From JANRLJ01 sp034437895 (lineage in GTDB: Bacteria > Chloroflexota > Anaerolineae > Aggregatilineales > Phototrophicaceae), in NCBI GenBank assembly GCA_034437895.1, contig DAOTTO010000542.1, positions 1-15,585 on the forward strand: a stretch of 15,585 bases of DNA. The letters run 5' to 3'. Every line of letters starts with the position of its first letter. Within the stretch, counting starts at the first letter, position 1. Made by a program: the position numbers and the translations under genes. The notes beneath the pieces are model-generated. The model was not told the DNA's origin and ran no database searches. It saw only the letters and a program-made list of their open reading frames with translations. Shown here piece by piece: positions 6,098 to 12,926 of the stretch.

Positions 6098-7858
6098 TTA
6101 TTTACGGTTTTTTACCCATCCTTCAAATTTTTCCAGCCACCACGTATTGATAACGGATTTTGCTTCCACCCAACCGCGTCGTGCGGTCAAAATCCCATAG
6201 GACATCAAATCCAGTTCGGGGGCGCTGTGGGCATCGGTGTTGATTGCCAGCGGGATGCCGAGTTCAATGGCGCGGTGGGCATACTGTGCTTCCAAATCCA
6301 GCCGATGCGGATTCGCATTAATTTCCAGCGCGATTCCGCTTTTCGCCGCCGCATCAAATACCGCGTCCATATCGGCATCCACTGGCTCGCGCGAAGAAAT
6401 TAACTGCCCACGCGGATGACCAATTAAATCGACATGCGGATTGTTGATGGCGCTCAGCAGGCGTTTCGTGATCTGCTCGCGTTCCTGCCGCAGACTAACA
6501 TGCAGCGAGGCGATGACAAAATCCAGCTTTTCTAATACATCGTCAGGAAAATCGAGGCTTCCATCCGCATTGATGTCCATTTCGGTGCCATGAAACACCC
6601 GAAAATCATCACCCATCGCGGCATCGACAGCACGGACTTCTTCCTGCTGCGCTAGAAGCCGCTCGATTGTCAGGCCGTTGGCGATGCCTAAGCTGTGGGA
6701 GTGATCGGTAATGACGATAAATTTACGTCCGCGTTTTTTTGCCTCTTCCGCCATCTCTCGGATGCTGAGTTTGCCATCGCTCCATGTCGTGTGCATGTGC
6801 AGATCGGCTTGAATATCCGCCAGCGTGATTAAATTGGGCAGCTTGCCCTGCATGGCGAGTTCAATTTCGCCCTGATCTTCGCGCAGTTCCGGCGGAATCC
6901 AAGGCAGACCAACGACGGCATAAACTTCTTCCTCCGTCGCACACAGAATCTTCTCAGCCGATTCAATGATGACGTTGTTGTCATCCACCGGACTAAAGGC
7001 ATGTTCATTCAGGCTGAGGCGCTTTTTTAAGGCGAGTTCGCGCATTTTGATGTTGTGGGCTTGGCTGCCTGTGAAATAATTCAGCCCGGTTCCCCACCGT
7101 TCTTTCGGCAAAACGCGCAGATCGACTTGCAAGCCGTTGAGCAGTTCGACAGAACTTTTGGTGGGGCCATGCCCAAACACGCGGGCGACATTTTCTGCGG
7201 CGACGAAGGCATCCATAATGGGGGCGGCCTCATCCATTGATGTCACCGAGACGAGCAGATCAATATCGCCAATCGTAGGCCGCCCACGCCGGATGCTACC
7301 CGCGACTGCGCCTTCTAACGCGCCGGGAATGTGTAGCAGTTTATCGAGAATGGCTTGGGCAGCGGGAAGGGCGGTTCCAAGCGGTGCGCGTCCGGTTTGC
7401 CGTGCCAGCGCTTCGATGCCGTCAATGATTTTCTGTTCGCTTTTCGCACCCATGCCAGCCAAATCGCGGAGTTTTCCGGCACGGGCGGCGGCTTCGAGTT
7501 CGGAAACGGTTGTTACGCCCGTTTCTTTCCAGAACAGCATGGCCTTTTTGGGGCCAACGCCGTTAATCCGCATAATGGCGACGATGCCGACGGGGATTTC
7601 CGCCGCGAGTTTTTCATAAAATTGGAGTTTGCCTGTTTCCAGCATTTCGTTGATTTTTGCCGCTAAAGTATCGCCAATCGCCGGAATATCGGTCAGTTTG
7701 CCCTCAGCAGCGATGGCATGGAGATCACGCGGCAGCTCACGGATGCTTTCCGCACCACGTCGATACGAAAGGATGCGGTGGATAATTTCGCCTTTAATCT
7801 GGAGCATATCGGCGACGGTTTCAAATGTGTCGGCAATTTCACGATTAGAAAGTGTCAT
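6098..7858 (-). CDS. polX: DNA polymerase X with PHP domain
   Basis: The 586-residue product has the bacterial PolX layout. Residues 1-150 form the 8-kDa and fingers region with two helix-hairpin-helix motifs (LTDIPAIGDTLAAKI; INGVGPKKA). The palm has GS at 187-188, metal ligands D198 and D200 (GDIDLLV) and the third aspartate D246 (LQVDLRV). YFTGS (261-265) contacts the incoming nucleotide. The C-terminal PHP domain (about 350-575) keeps its metal ligands: H354 and H356 (DLHMH), D361, D385/H386 (ITDHS), E426, H453, H481, D542 and H544. The family fills short gaps in base excision repair, and the PHP part has Mn-dependent 3'-5' exonuclease activity. The ATG at 7858 is chosen over a TTG at 7864 because AAGG lies six bases upstream of it. 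It is the first gene of a minus-strand run that includes ligA. Confidence 0.95.
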   Translation of the reverse strand: MTLSNREIADTFETVADMLQIKGEIIHRILSYRRGAESIRELPRDLHAIAAEGKLTDIPAIGDTLAAKINEMLETGKLQFYEKLAAEIPVGIVAIMRINGVGPKKAMLFWKETGVTTVSELEAAARAGKLRDLAGMGAKSEQKIIDGIEALARQTGRAPLGTALPAAQAILDKLLHIPGALEGAVAGSIRRGRPTIGDIDLLVSVTSMDEAAPIMDAFVAAENVARVFGHGPTKSSVELLNGLQVDLRVLPKERWGTGLNYFTGSQAHNIKMRELALKKRLSLNEHAFSPVDDNNVIIESAEKILCATEEEVYAVVGLPWIPPELREDQGEIELAMQGKLPNLITLADIQADLHMHTTWSDGKLSIREMAEEAKKRGRKFIVITDHSHSLGIANGLTIERLLAQQEEVRAVDAAMGDDFRVFHGTEMDINADGSLDFPDDVLEKLDFVIASLHVSLRQEREQITKRLLSAINNPHVDLIGHPRGQLISSREPVDADMDAVFDAAAKSGIALEINANPHRLDLEAQYAHRAIELGIPLAINTDAHSAPELDLMSYGILTARRGWVEAKSVINTWWLEKFEGWVKNRK

Positions 7859-7864
7859 GGTCAA

Positions 7865-7972
7865 CCTTAGAACCTTTGTGTTGCCAAATTATACTGGATA
7901 TATGGACATCGCAAAAGTCGTTCAGGCGATAAATGGCTTTATAATAGGGAAAATCAACAAGGAGATTTTGAG
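7865..7972. promoter_or_regulatory. Divergent promoter region between polX and the toxin-antitoxin unit
   Basis: Both directions have an exact TATAAT. For polX it reads on the minus strand at plus 7888-7893, with TTGCGA (plus 7909-7914) 15 bases upstream as a weak -35. For the plus-strand pair it is at 7940-7945, with no convincing -35. The plus-strand pair also has a strong ribosome-binding site, AAGGAG (7959-7964), eight bases before the ATG at 7973. I see no clear operator palindrome, though antitoxins of this kind often bind here. Confidence 0.5.
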
Positions 7973-8260
7973 ATGGCAGAATTGATTATCCGCAGTGAGA
8001 GGGTTGTTAGAAAAATTGAGAAGTTTGCTGAACGCGAAAACCTCACGGTTGAGGCGGCCTTAGAGTCGATGATGGATCAGTTTTCGGTAGATGAAGACGG
8101 TCAAGCGGATGAACCTGCACTTGGGACACTTGGGGCGCTGGCTAAAGCTGCTGAACGGGCGAATTTGCATTCCGATCCGACTATAGATACAGCAGAACAC
8201 AGTAGAGAAATACTCAATACTGAATTTGCTGATTATTTGAAACGGAGGATGGATGAATAA
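7973..8260 (+). CDS. Putative antitoxin partner of the PIN-domain toxin
   Basis: A 95-residue, acidic, Glu/Ala-rich protein. The N-terminus has a short basic beta strand (ELIIRSERVV) followed by two helices (RKIEKFAERENLT, VEAALESMMDQF), an arrangement that fits a ribbon-helix-helix DNA-binding domain. The acidic, probably disordered middle (DEDGQADEPALG) and the C-terminal helix ending DYLKRRMDE would suit binding to the toxin. This assignment rests mainly on position and size: it overlaps the PIN gene by eight bases, has a strong AAGGAG ribosome-binding site, and matches the usual antitoxin-first order. I do not recognise a specific named antitoxin family, so the functional label is inference. 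Confidence 0.6.
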   Translation: MAELIIRSERVVRKIEKFAERENLTVEAALESMMDQFSVDEDGQADEPALGTLGALAKAAERANLHSDPTIDTAEHSREILNTEFADYLKRRMDE

Positions 8261-8681
8261 AGGTCAAGACGCAGTTTTGATCGACAGCAGTTTTAATTAC
8301 GCGCTATTCAATTCAGGTGATCGAAAGCATCAGCAGGCAAAAACTTTTGCCGCTGGATCGCTACTTGTCGCTTACGTGCCGGACATCATCTTGGTTGAAG
8401 CTGCCTATTTGATTGAGCGAGATTTTGGTCACTATGCTATCAGCGGGTTCTTAAAAGCATTTTTATCAACACAGCCTAATTTGCAGTCAATCACATTGTC
8501 AGACCTTATTCGCGCACATGAAATCATGTCAGATTATGAGAAGGCAAAATTTGATTTGGTCGATTGCTGCATTATGGCGTTGGCGGAAAGACTGAATATT
8601 ACCAAAATTTGTACATTTGATCGCCGTGATTTTTCGGTCTTTCGTCCGGCGCATTGCGATTATTTGGAACTACTGCCTTGA
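8253..8681 (+). CDS. PIN-domain ribonuclease, VapC-like toxin
   Basis: The 142-residue protein carries the PIN nuclease signature. D11 sits in LIDSSFNYALF, E49 in IILVEAAYLI, D104 in DLVDCCIMALAERL (D101 is a second nearby acid), and D123 in TFDRRDF near the C-terminus. These four acids bind the Mg2+ or Mn2+ used for RNA cleavage, and all are present, so it should be active. VapC toxins typically cut tRNA or rRNA; the target here is unknown. GGAGG (8244-8248) inside the upstream gene precedes the ATG at 8253, so translation is probably coupled to the antitoxin. The gene ends 18 bases before the trp promoter. Confidence 0.85.
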   Translation: MNKGQDAVLIDSSFNYALFNSGDRKHQQAKTFAAGSLLVAYVPDIILVEAAYLIERDFGHYAISGFLKAFLSTQPNLQSITLSDLIRAHEIMSDYEKAKFDLVDCCIMALAERLNITKICTFDRRDFSVFRPAHCDYLELLP

Positions 8682-8698
8682 GTTTTCTTGTGAGTTTC

Positions 8699-8727
8699 TT
8701 GACAGCCCCAAAATTTGACGATATGCT
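8699..8727 (+). promoter_or_regulatory. Strong sigma70-type promoter of the trp operon
   Basis: TTGACA (8699-8704, perfect consensus) and TATGCT (8722-8727, four of six) are separated by exactly 17 bases. Transcription would start near 8733-8737, directly ahead of the T-box stem I, which is the expected position. Confidence 0.8.
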
Positions 8728-8734
8728 ACGCGCA

Positions 8735-9035
8735 AAATGAATATCTATTAAAAACGTTGATCTGGAAAAGTACACATCCAAACGATGTTCAGAGAGCCGC
8801 TAGCTGGTGTGAATGCGGCACATACGCGGATATGGAATGGTTCAGGGAGTTGCGCGGGCAAAAAGCCTAAAGGCTGAGTAGCCCAAGCCGGAAGCGTCCC
8901 GTTATCAAGACGCGGGGTATCGGTCTGTTTATTTAGACTCTGTACCCTTAGAGTGAGCCTATAGGGATATAGGCTAAGCAAGGTGGCACCGCGGGAATTC
9001 CCTTCTCGTCCTTGATGATGAGTTAGGGTTTTTTT
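8735..9035 (+). promoter_or_regulatory. Tryptophan T-box riboswitch (tRNA-Trp-sensing leader)
   Basis: The conserved parts appear in order. Stem I has the loop-E strand AGTA (8769-8772) facing GAA (8835-8837), AGAGAG (8791-8796), GCCGC (8796-8800) pairing with GCGGC (8815-8819), and the distal loop GCTGGTGTGAA (8803-8813). The specifier is TGG (8833-8835), just above which ATCC (8776-8779) pairs with GGAT (8828-8831). A stem II-like pairing is GGGC (8856-8859) with GCCC (8881-8884) enclosing a smaller AGCC/GGCT hairpin. A stem III-like hairpin is AGCCTAT/ATAGGCT (8957-8975). The T-box sequence AAGGTGGCACCGCGG (8980-8994) contains bulge TGGC (8984-8987), which pairs with a GCCA tRNA end; tRNA-Trp normally has G73. 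Antiterminator helix CAAGG (8979-8983) with CCTTG (9010-9014) excludes the terminator. Uncharged tRNA-Trp should permit readthrough into trpE. Confidence 0.95.
9000..9035 (+). terminator. Intrinsic terminator of the T-box leader
   Basis: CCCT (9000-9003) pairs with AGGG (9025-9028). Above a small internal loop, CTCGTC (9005-9010) pairs with GATGAG (9017-9022) with one G-T pair. The loop is CTTGAT and seven T's follow (9029-9035). The left arm includes bases needed for the antiterminator (9007-9014), so the two structures are mutually exclusive. Confidence 0.85.
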
Positions 9036-9054
9036 ATTCCTGGGAGTGAACGCG

Positions 9055-10575
9055 ATGGCCTTTCCGATGACCGTATCTCGCAAGCGTACCGATATAATTC
9101 CCTCACGGGAAGCAATCGGTGAATTGTTCCAGCAGGGTGATCTTGTCCCCGTGTACCGCCGCCTGCTGGCTGATCTTGAAACCCCCATGTCGGTTTTCCT
9201 CAAATTGCAACAGACGGGCGATGTCTCCTTTTTGCTGGAAAGCGTTGAAGGCGGCGAGCATGTCGGACGATATTCCTTTCTCGGCGTAAATCCCAAAGGC
9301 GTGATTACGTTCAAAAATAATGTGATGACGCGGACGCGGGACGGCGAGACGACAACCCGCGAACTTGCCCCCGGCGAAGACCCGCTACATGCCCTTAAAG
9401 CCGAATTTGAAAATGTGACTCCGGTACGGATTGACGGGCTGCCGCGTCTGGTCGGCGGGGCGGTGGGCTATGTGGGCTATGATGTCGTCCGTTATTTTGA
9501 AAAATTGCCCGATACCGCCACATCCGATCTGGATGTACCAGAGGCGGCCTTTATGCTGCCGGATACGCTCGTGATTTTCGACCATGCCAAGCATCAATTG
9601 ATCGTGCTGGCTAATGCCCACAATACCGGAAATCCCGACGCGGCCTATAACGACGCAGTGCGCCGCATCGACCAGATTGTGGTTGCACTCGGCAAGCCTC
9701 TGCCTACCGTACCTGTCCCCGACGAAGCGTTAGAAGAAGAACTTCAATCCAATATGCCGCGTGAAAAATATGAGGACATGGTACGCGCCGGGAAAGAATA
9801 TATTGCTGCCGGAGATGCCTTCCAGATCGTCCTCTCGCAGCGCTTTACCTGCCGCACAAGCGCCCCGCCGCTGACGATTTATCGCGCTGTACGAGCGTTG
9901 AATCCTTCCCCTTACATGTTCTTCCTGAATTTTGGCAATGATTTTACATTAATGGGCGCATCGCCGGAGATGATGGTGCGGCTGGAAGATGGAATCGCTA
10001 CCAATCGGCCTGTAGCGGGAACACGTCCACGCGGCGCGACGGATGAAGAAGATAAGCGAATGGAAGTGGAACTATTGGCTGATCCCAAAGAACGTGCCGA
10101 ACATGTGATGTTGGTTGATCTTGGGCGCAACGATCTTGGGCGTGTGAGCGAATACGGCACGGTTAAAGTGACCGACATGATGTATGTAGAGCGCTATTCG
10201 CATGTGATGCACATCGTCAGTCAAGTGCAGGGTAAAGTCCGTGCTGGCATGGATGCGTTTGACCTGTTCCGTGCAACCTTCCCCGCTGGAACATTGAGCG
10301 GTGCGCCCAAAGTTCGCGCAATGGAGATTATCGAAGAACTGGAAGGCATCCGGCGGGTGACTTACGGCGGTGCAGTCGGTTATTTCAGTTTTGATGGATC
10401 AATGGATACATGCATCACGATTCGAGCATTGGTCATGAAGGGGGATCGAGTTTATTTGCAAGTAGGGGCGGGGATTGTCGCCGACAGCGATCCCGCGACA
10501 GAATACGATGAAACGATCAACAAGGCAAAGGCGCTGGCAGTCGCAATCCAGTATGCCGAGCGCGGCTTGATGTAA
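9055..10575 (+). CDS. trpE: Anthranilate synthase component I TrpE
   Basis: The 506-residue product converts chorismate plus ammonia (from TrpG) to anthranilate, the first committed step of tryptophan synthesis. The N-terminal regulatory region has LLES (60-63), part of the tryptophan feedback site, followed by GRYSFLG (71-77). The catalytic chorismate-binding domain has PYMFF, AGTRPRG (321-327), ELLADPKERAEHVMLVDLGRNDLGRV, YSH (H383), GTLSGAPKVRAMEII (412-426), CITIRALV, and the Mg2+ region AGIVADSDPATEYDE. It is of normal length and complete. The ATG at 9055 is preferred because GGGAG (9042-9046) sits eight bases before it; a GTG at 9046 would overlap that site. The gene starts 20 bases after the T-box terminator, so expression should depend on the riboswitch as well as on feedback inhibition. 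Confidence 0.97.
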   Translation: MAFPMTVSRKRTDIIPSREAIGELFQQGDLVPVYRRLLADLETPMSVFLKLQQTGDVSFLLESVEGGEHVGRYSFLGVNPKGVITFKNNVMTRTRDGETTTRELAPGEDPLHALKAEFENVTPVRIDGLPRLVGGAVGYVGYDVVRYFEKLPDTATSDLDVPEAAFMLPDTLVIFDHAKHQLIVLANAHNTGNPDAAYNDAVRRIDQIVVALGKPLPTVPVPDEALEEELQSNMPREKYEDMVRAGKEYIAAGDAFQIVLSQRFTCRTSAPPLTIYRAVRALNPSPYMFFLNFGNDFTLMGASPEMMVRLEDGIATNRPVAGTRPRGATDEEDKRMEVELLADPKERAEHVMLVDLGRNDLGRVSEYGTVKVTDMMYVERYSHVMHIVSQVQGKVRAGMDAFDLFRATFPAGTLSGAPKVRAMEIIEELEGIRRVTYGGAVGYFSFDGSMDTCITIRALVMKGDRVYLQVGAGIVADSDPATEYDETINKAKALAVAIQYAERGLM

Positions 10576-10600
10576 ATAGCGAATTTATGAGGAGCGAATC

Positions 10601-11266
10601 ATGGCATTAAAACGATTGGTCTTTATCCGTCCCGGCGAAACCGACTGGAATTTGACGGGACGGTGGCAAGGGTGGCTGGCGATCCCGTTAAACGAATTGG
10701 GGCGGCAGCAAGTGCAGCGCTTGGCGGGGTTTGTACGTAACATCGGCTTGTCTGTGTTGTATTCCAGCGATAACCGACGGGCGGTAGACACAGCAGAGAT
10801 TCTCACTCAAATGTTGGGCTTCGCGCCAATATACGATGAACGCCTGCGTGAACGGCATATTGGTCATTGGCAGGGGTTGATCTTGCCAGAGGTGCGTGGT
10901 TGGTATCCTGAAGAATACAGCGCGATGATCGCTGATCTGGATAATTATCGTATTCCCGGCGGCGGAGAGTCGCTCAATGATGTTCGGGCGCGGGCGCTGG
11001 AAGCCTTAAAAGACATCCTCGCAAATGGCGAGGCGATGGACGGCAGCCCTTCGATAGCGATTGTGACGCATACTACGGCGCTTCGTACCATGCTGGCGGA
11101 GCTTGTACCCGATGCTGACTTAACAAATACCAATTTTGGCAATTCTTCCGTAACCTCAGTCATGCGGAATGACGATGGCTCATGGAAGTTAACTGCTGCG
11201 AATGATACTGGACATTTGGAAGGCTTGGTTAGCCGTTACATGCCGGAATTGGAGTCTACGAAATGA
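10601..11266 (+). CDS. Histidine-phosphatase-superfamily protein lacking the catalytic His
   Basis: The 221-residue protein aligns by motif with phosphoglycerate-mutase-like histidine phosphatases: FIRPGETDWN (8-17), GRWQGW (20-25), LYSSDNRRAVDTAEI (R60), LRERHIGHWQG (E84), and IVTHTTALR (154-162, H157). The family needs an R-H-G triad, where the His is phosphorylated. Here codon 11 is CCC, giving R10-P11-G12, a change reachable by one base from CAC. The second His, both Arg residues and the Glu remain, so the fold and anion pocket are probably kept but phospho-His chemistry is not expected. It has a strong TGAGGAG ribosome-binding site, and its stop overlaps the trpG start (ATGA). A role in tryptophan synthesis is not known. 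It may be regulatory, a phosphate-ligand binder, or unrelated to the pathway. Confidence 0.85.
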   Translation: MALKRLVFIRPGETDWNLTGRWQGWLAIPLNELGRQQVQRLAGFVRNIGLSVLYSSDNRRAVDTAEILTQMLGFAPIYDERLRERHIGHWQGLILPEVRGWYPEEYSAMIADLDNYRIPGGGESLNDVRARALEALKDILANGEAMDGSPSIAIVTHTTALRTMLAELVPDADLTNTNFGNSSVTSVMRNDDGSWKLTAANDTGHLEGLVSRYMPELESTK

Positions 11267-11841
11267 TTTTGGTAATCGACAACTACGACAGCTTTACCTA
11301 CAACCTCGTGCAAGAAATGGGCGAATTAGGCGCGGAACTTTGTGTCATCCGCAACGATCAAACCACACTCGCGGATATTCGAGCCATGAGTCCCTCACAC
11401 ATCGTTATTTCTCCCGGCCCTGGCAATCCTGATGATGGCGGTGTTTCGCTGGATGTGATTCGTGAATTGGGCGCGGAGACACCGATTTTGGGCGTGTGTT
11501 TGGGGCATCAGTGCATCGGGCAGGCGTATGGCGGCATTGTCACCCGCGCTGGACGCTTGATGCACGGCAAAACGAGCATGATTTATCACAAGCATGACCC
11601 GCTTTTTACCGGAATCCCCAGCCCGTTTGAGGCGACCCGTTATCACAGCCTGATTGTCGAAGAAGACTCGCTCCCTGATTGCTTAACGATTACGGCCTTT
11701 ACCGAAGCGGGCGAGATTATGGCGGTTCGGCATAAGGATTATCCGGTAGTCGGGGTGCAGTTTCATCCTGAAAGTATTCTGACCACGTTTGGTCAGCGCA
11801 TTTTGAGGAATTTTATCGAGAATCAATTTTTAAAGGTGTAG
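11263..11841 (+). CDS. trpG: Anthranilate synthase component II (glutamine amidotransferase) TrpG
   Basis: A 192-residue class I glutamine amidotransferase that hydrolyses glutamine and passes ammonia to TrpE. The catalytic triad is visible: nucleophile C79 in GVCLGHQCIGQAYGG, with H168 and E170 in QFHPESILT. The N-terminus (ILVIDNYDSFTYNLVQ) and the oxyanion-side PGPGNP (51-56) are typical of the TrpG/PabA group. Proteins of this group can also serve aminodeoxychorismate synthase, so a dual role in folate synthesis is possible if no separate pabA exists. The start codon overlaps the stop of the phosphatase-like gene, and GGAG lies eight bases upstream within that gene, so translation is likely coupled. 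Normal length, no missing residues. Confidence 0.97.
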   Translation: MILVIDNYDSFTYNLVQEMGELGAELCVIRNDQTTLADIRAMSPSHIVISPGPGNPDDGGVSLDVIRELGAETPILGVCLGHQCIGQAYGGIVTRAGRLMHGKTSMIYHKHDPLFTGIPSPFEATRYHSLIVEEDSLPDCLTITAFTEAGEIMAVRHKDYPVVGVQFHPESILTTFGQRILRNFIENQFLKV

Positions 11842-11873
11842 TTGGTCGGTTACGTGTTGAAAAGGTGAACGTA

Positions 11874-12923
11874 ATGGAAAAGCAACAAGATAGGCCGACT
11901 GCGCCATCAAACGCAGCCGCGCCTGTATCAACGGGCAAAAAGACGGTACTTTCTGGCATTCAGGCCACAGGGTCGCTGCATCTTGGCAATTACATCGGCG
12001 CATTAAGTGTATGGGTGAAAAGCCAAGACGAATTTGAGAATTATTTCTTTATCGCTAATCTGCATTCGCTCACGGTGCCAGAAGCGATTAAGCCGGACTA
12101 CTTGGTTAAGAAATCGCGGGAGATCGTCGGGATTTATCTGGCGGCGGGGCTTGATCCCCAAAAAACGACGATTTTCTTGCAATCGGATGTGTTCGCGCAT
12201 CCCTATTTCGCATGGATTTTGATGTGCCTAACGCCCATCGGTTGGCTGGAACGAATGACGCAGTTTAAGTCTAAATCTGAACGGGCTGAAACGATTGGCA
12301 CGGGTTTGCTGGCGTATCCATCCTTACAGGCGGCGGATATTTTGCTGTATAAGCCTGCTTACGTGCCAGTTGGGGAAGATCAGCGCCAGCATCTCGAACT
12401 TACCCGCGATCTCGCACAGCGTTTTAACAATCTCTATGGCGACTATTTCCCGCTGCCAGCTGCCCTCATCCGTCCGAGTGGAGCGCGGATTATGGGGCTG
12501 GATACGCCGGAAGCGAAGATGAGTAAAAGCGTTGCCGAGACGAGCAAAAATCACGCTATTCGGCTCTTAGATGCGCCGGAAGTGATGAAGAAAATCATTA
12601 TGTCGGCGGTGACTGATACGGATCGTGTCATCAGCTTTGAGCATGGATCGCCGGGGGTGAAGAATCTGCTGACGATTTATGAGACGTTGACGGGACAATC
12701 GCGTGAGGCCATAGAAACGCACTTTGCGGGGCAGGGTTACGGCGGCCTGAAAAAAGATGTCGCTGAGGCGGTGATCGAAACGCTGCGCCCGATGCAGGAA
12801 CGTTATAAAGAATTCACGGCTGACCCAACGTACATCGAAGCGGTACTGAAAGACGGCGCACAACGGGCGGTTTCGGTTGCTGATAAAACCTTAGCCGACG
12901 TGCGGCGAATGGTCGGGGTGTAG
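11874..12923 (+). CDS. trpS: Tryptophanyl-tRNA synthetase TrpS
   Basis: A 349-residue class I aminoacyl-tRNA synthetase that charges tRNA-Trp. The HIGH-type motif is SLHLGN (34-39) and the KMSKS motif is intact at 215-219. GEDQRQHLELTRDLAQRFN (167-185) and the tryptophan pocket region (FLQSDV, YPSLQAADILLY) are typical of bacterial TrpRS. The first ~23 residues are a Pro/Ala/Ser-rich extension not expected in the fold. The ATG at 11874 is preferred to a GTG at 11865 because AAGG (11862-11865) lies eight bases before the ATG. Its place inside the trp operon is notable: the T-box that senses uncharged tRNA-Trp then controls both the supply of tryptophan and the enzyme that charges the sensed tRNA. 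Confidence 0.97.
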   Translation: MEKQQDRPTAPSNAAAPVSTGKKTVLSGIQATGSLHLGNYIGALSVWVKSQDEFENYFFIANLHSLTVPEAIKPDYLVKKSREIVGIYLAAGLDPQKTTIFLQSDVFAHPYFAWILMCLTPIGWLERMTQFKSKSERAETIGTGLLAYPSLQAADILLYKPAYVPVGEDQRQHLELTRDLAQRFNNLYGDYFPLPAALIRPSGARIMGLDTPEAKMSKSVAETSKNHAIRLLDAPEVMKKIIMSAVTDTDRVISFEHGSPGVKNLLTIYETLTGQSREAIETHFAGQGYGGLKKDVAEAVIETLRPMQERYKEFTADPTYIEAVLKDGAQRAVSVADKTLADVRRMVGV

Positions 12924-12926
12924 AAA

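Noticed and set aside
7137..7619. 160-codon open frame on the plus strand opposite polX
   Set aside because: Antisense to the PolX palm and helix-hairpin-helix region, very rich in Ser, Ala and Pro, with no ribosome-binding site or motif.
8748..9314. 188-codon open frame on the minus strand across the trp leader
   Set aside because: Covers the T-box and the trpE start, both strongly supported on the other strand; no start signal or homology-like motif.
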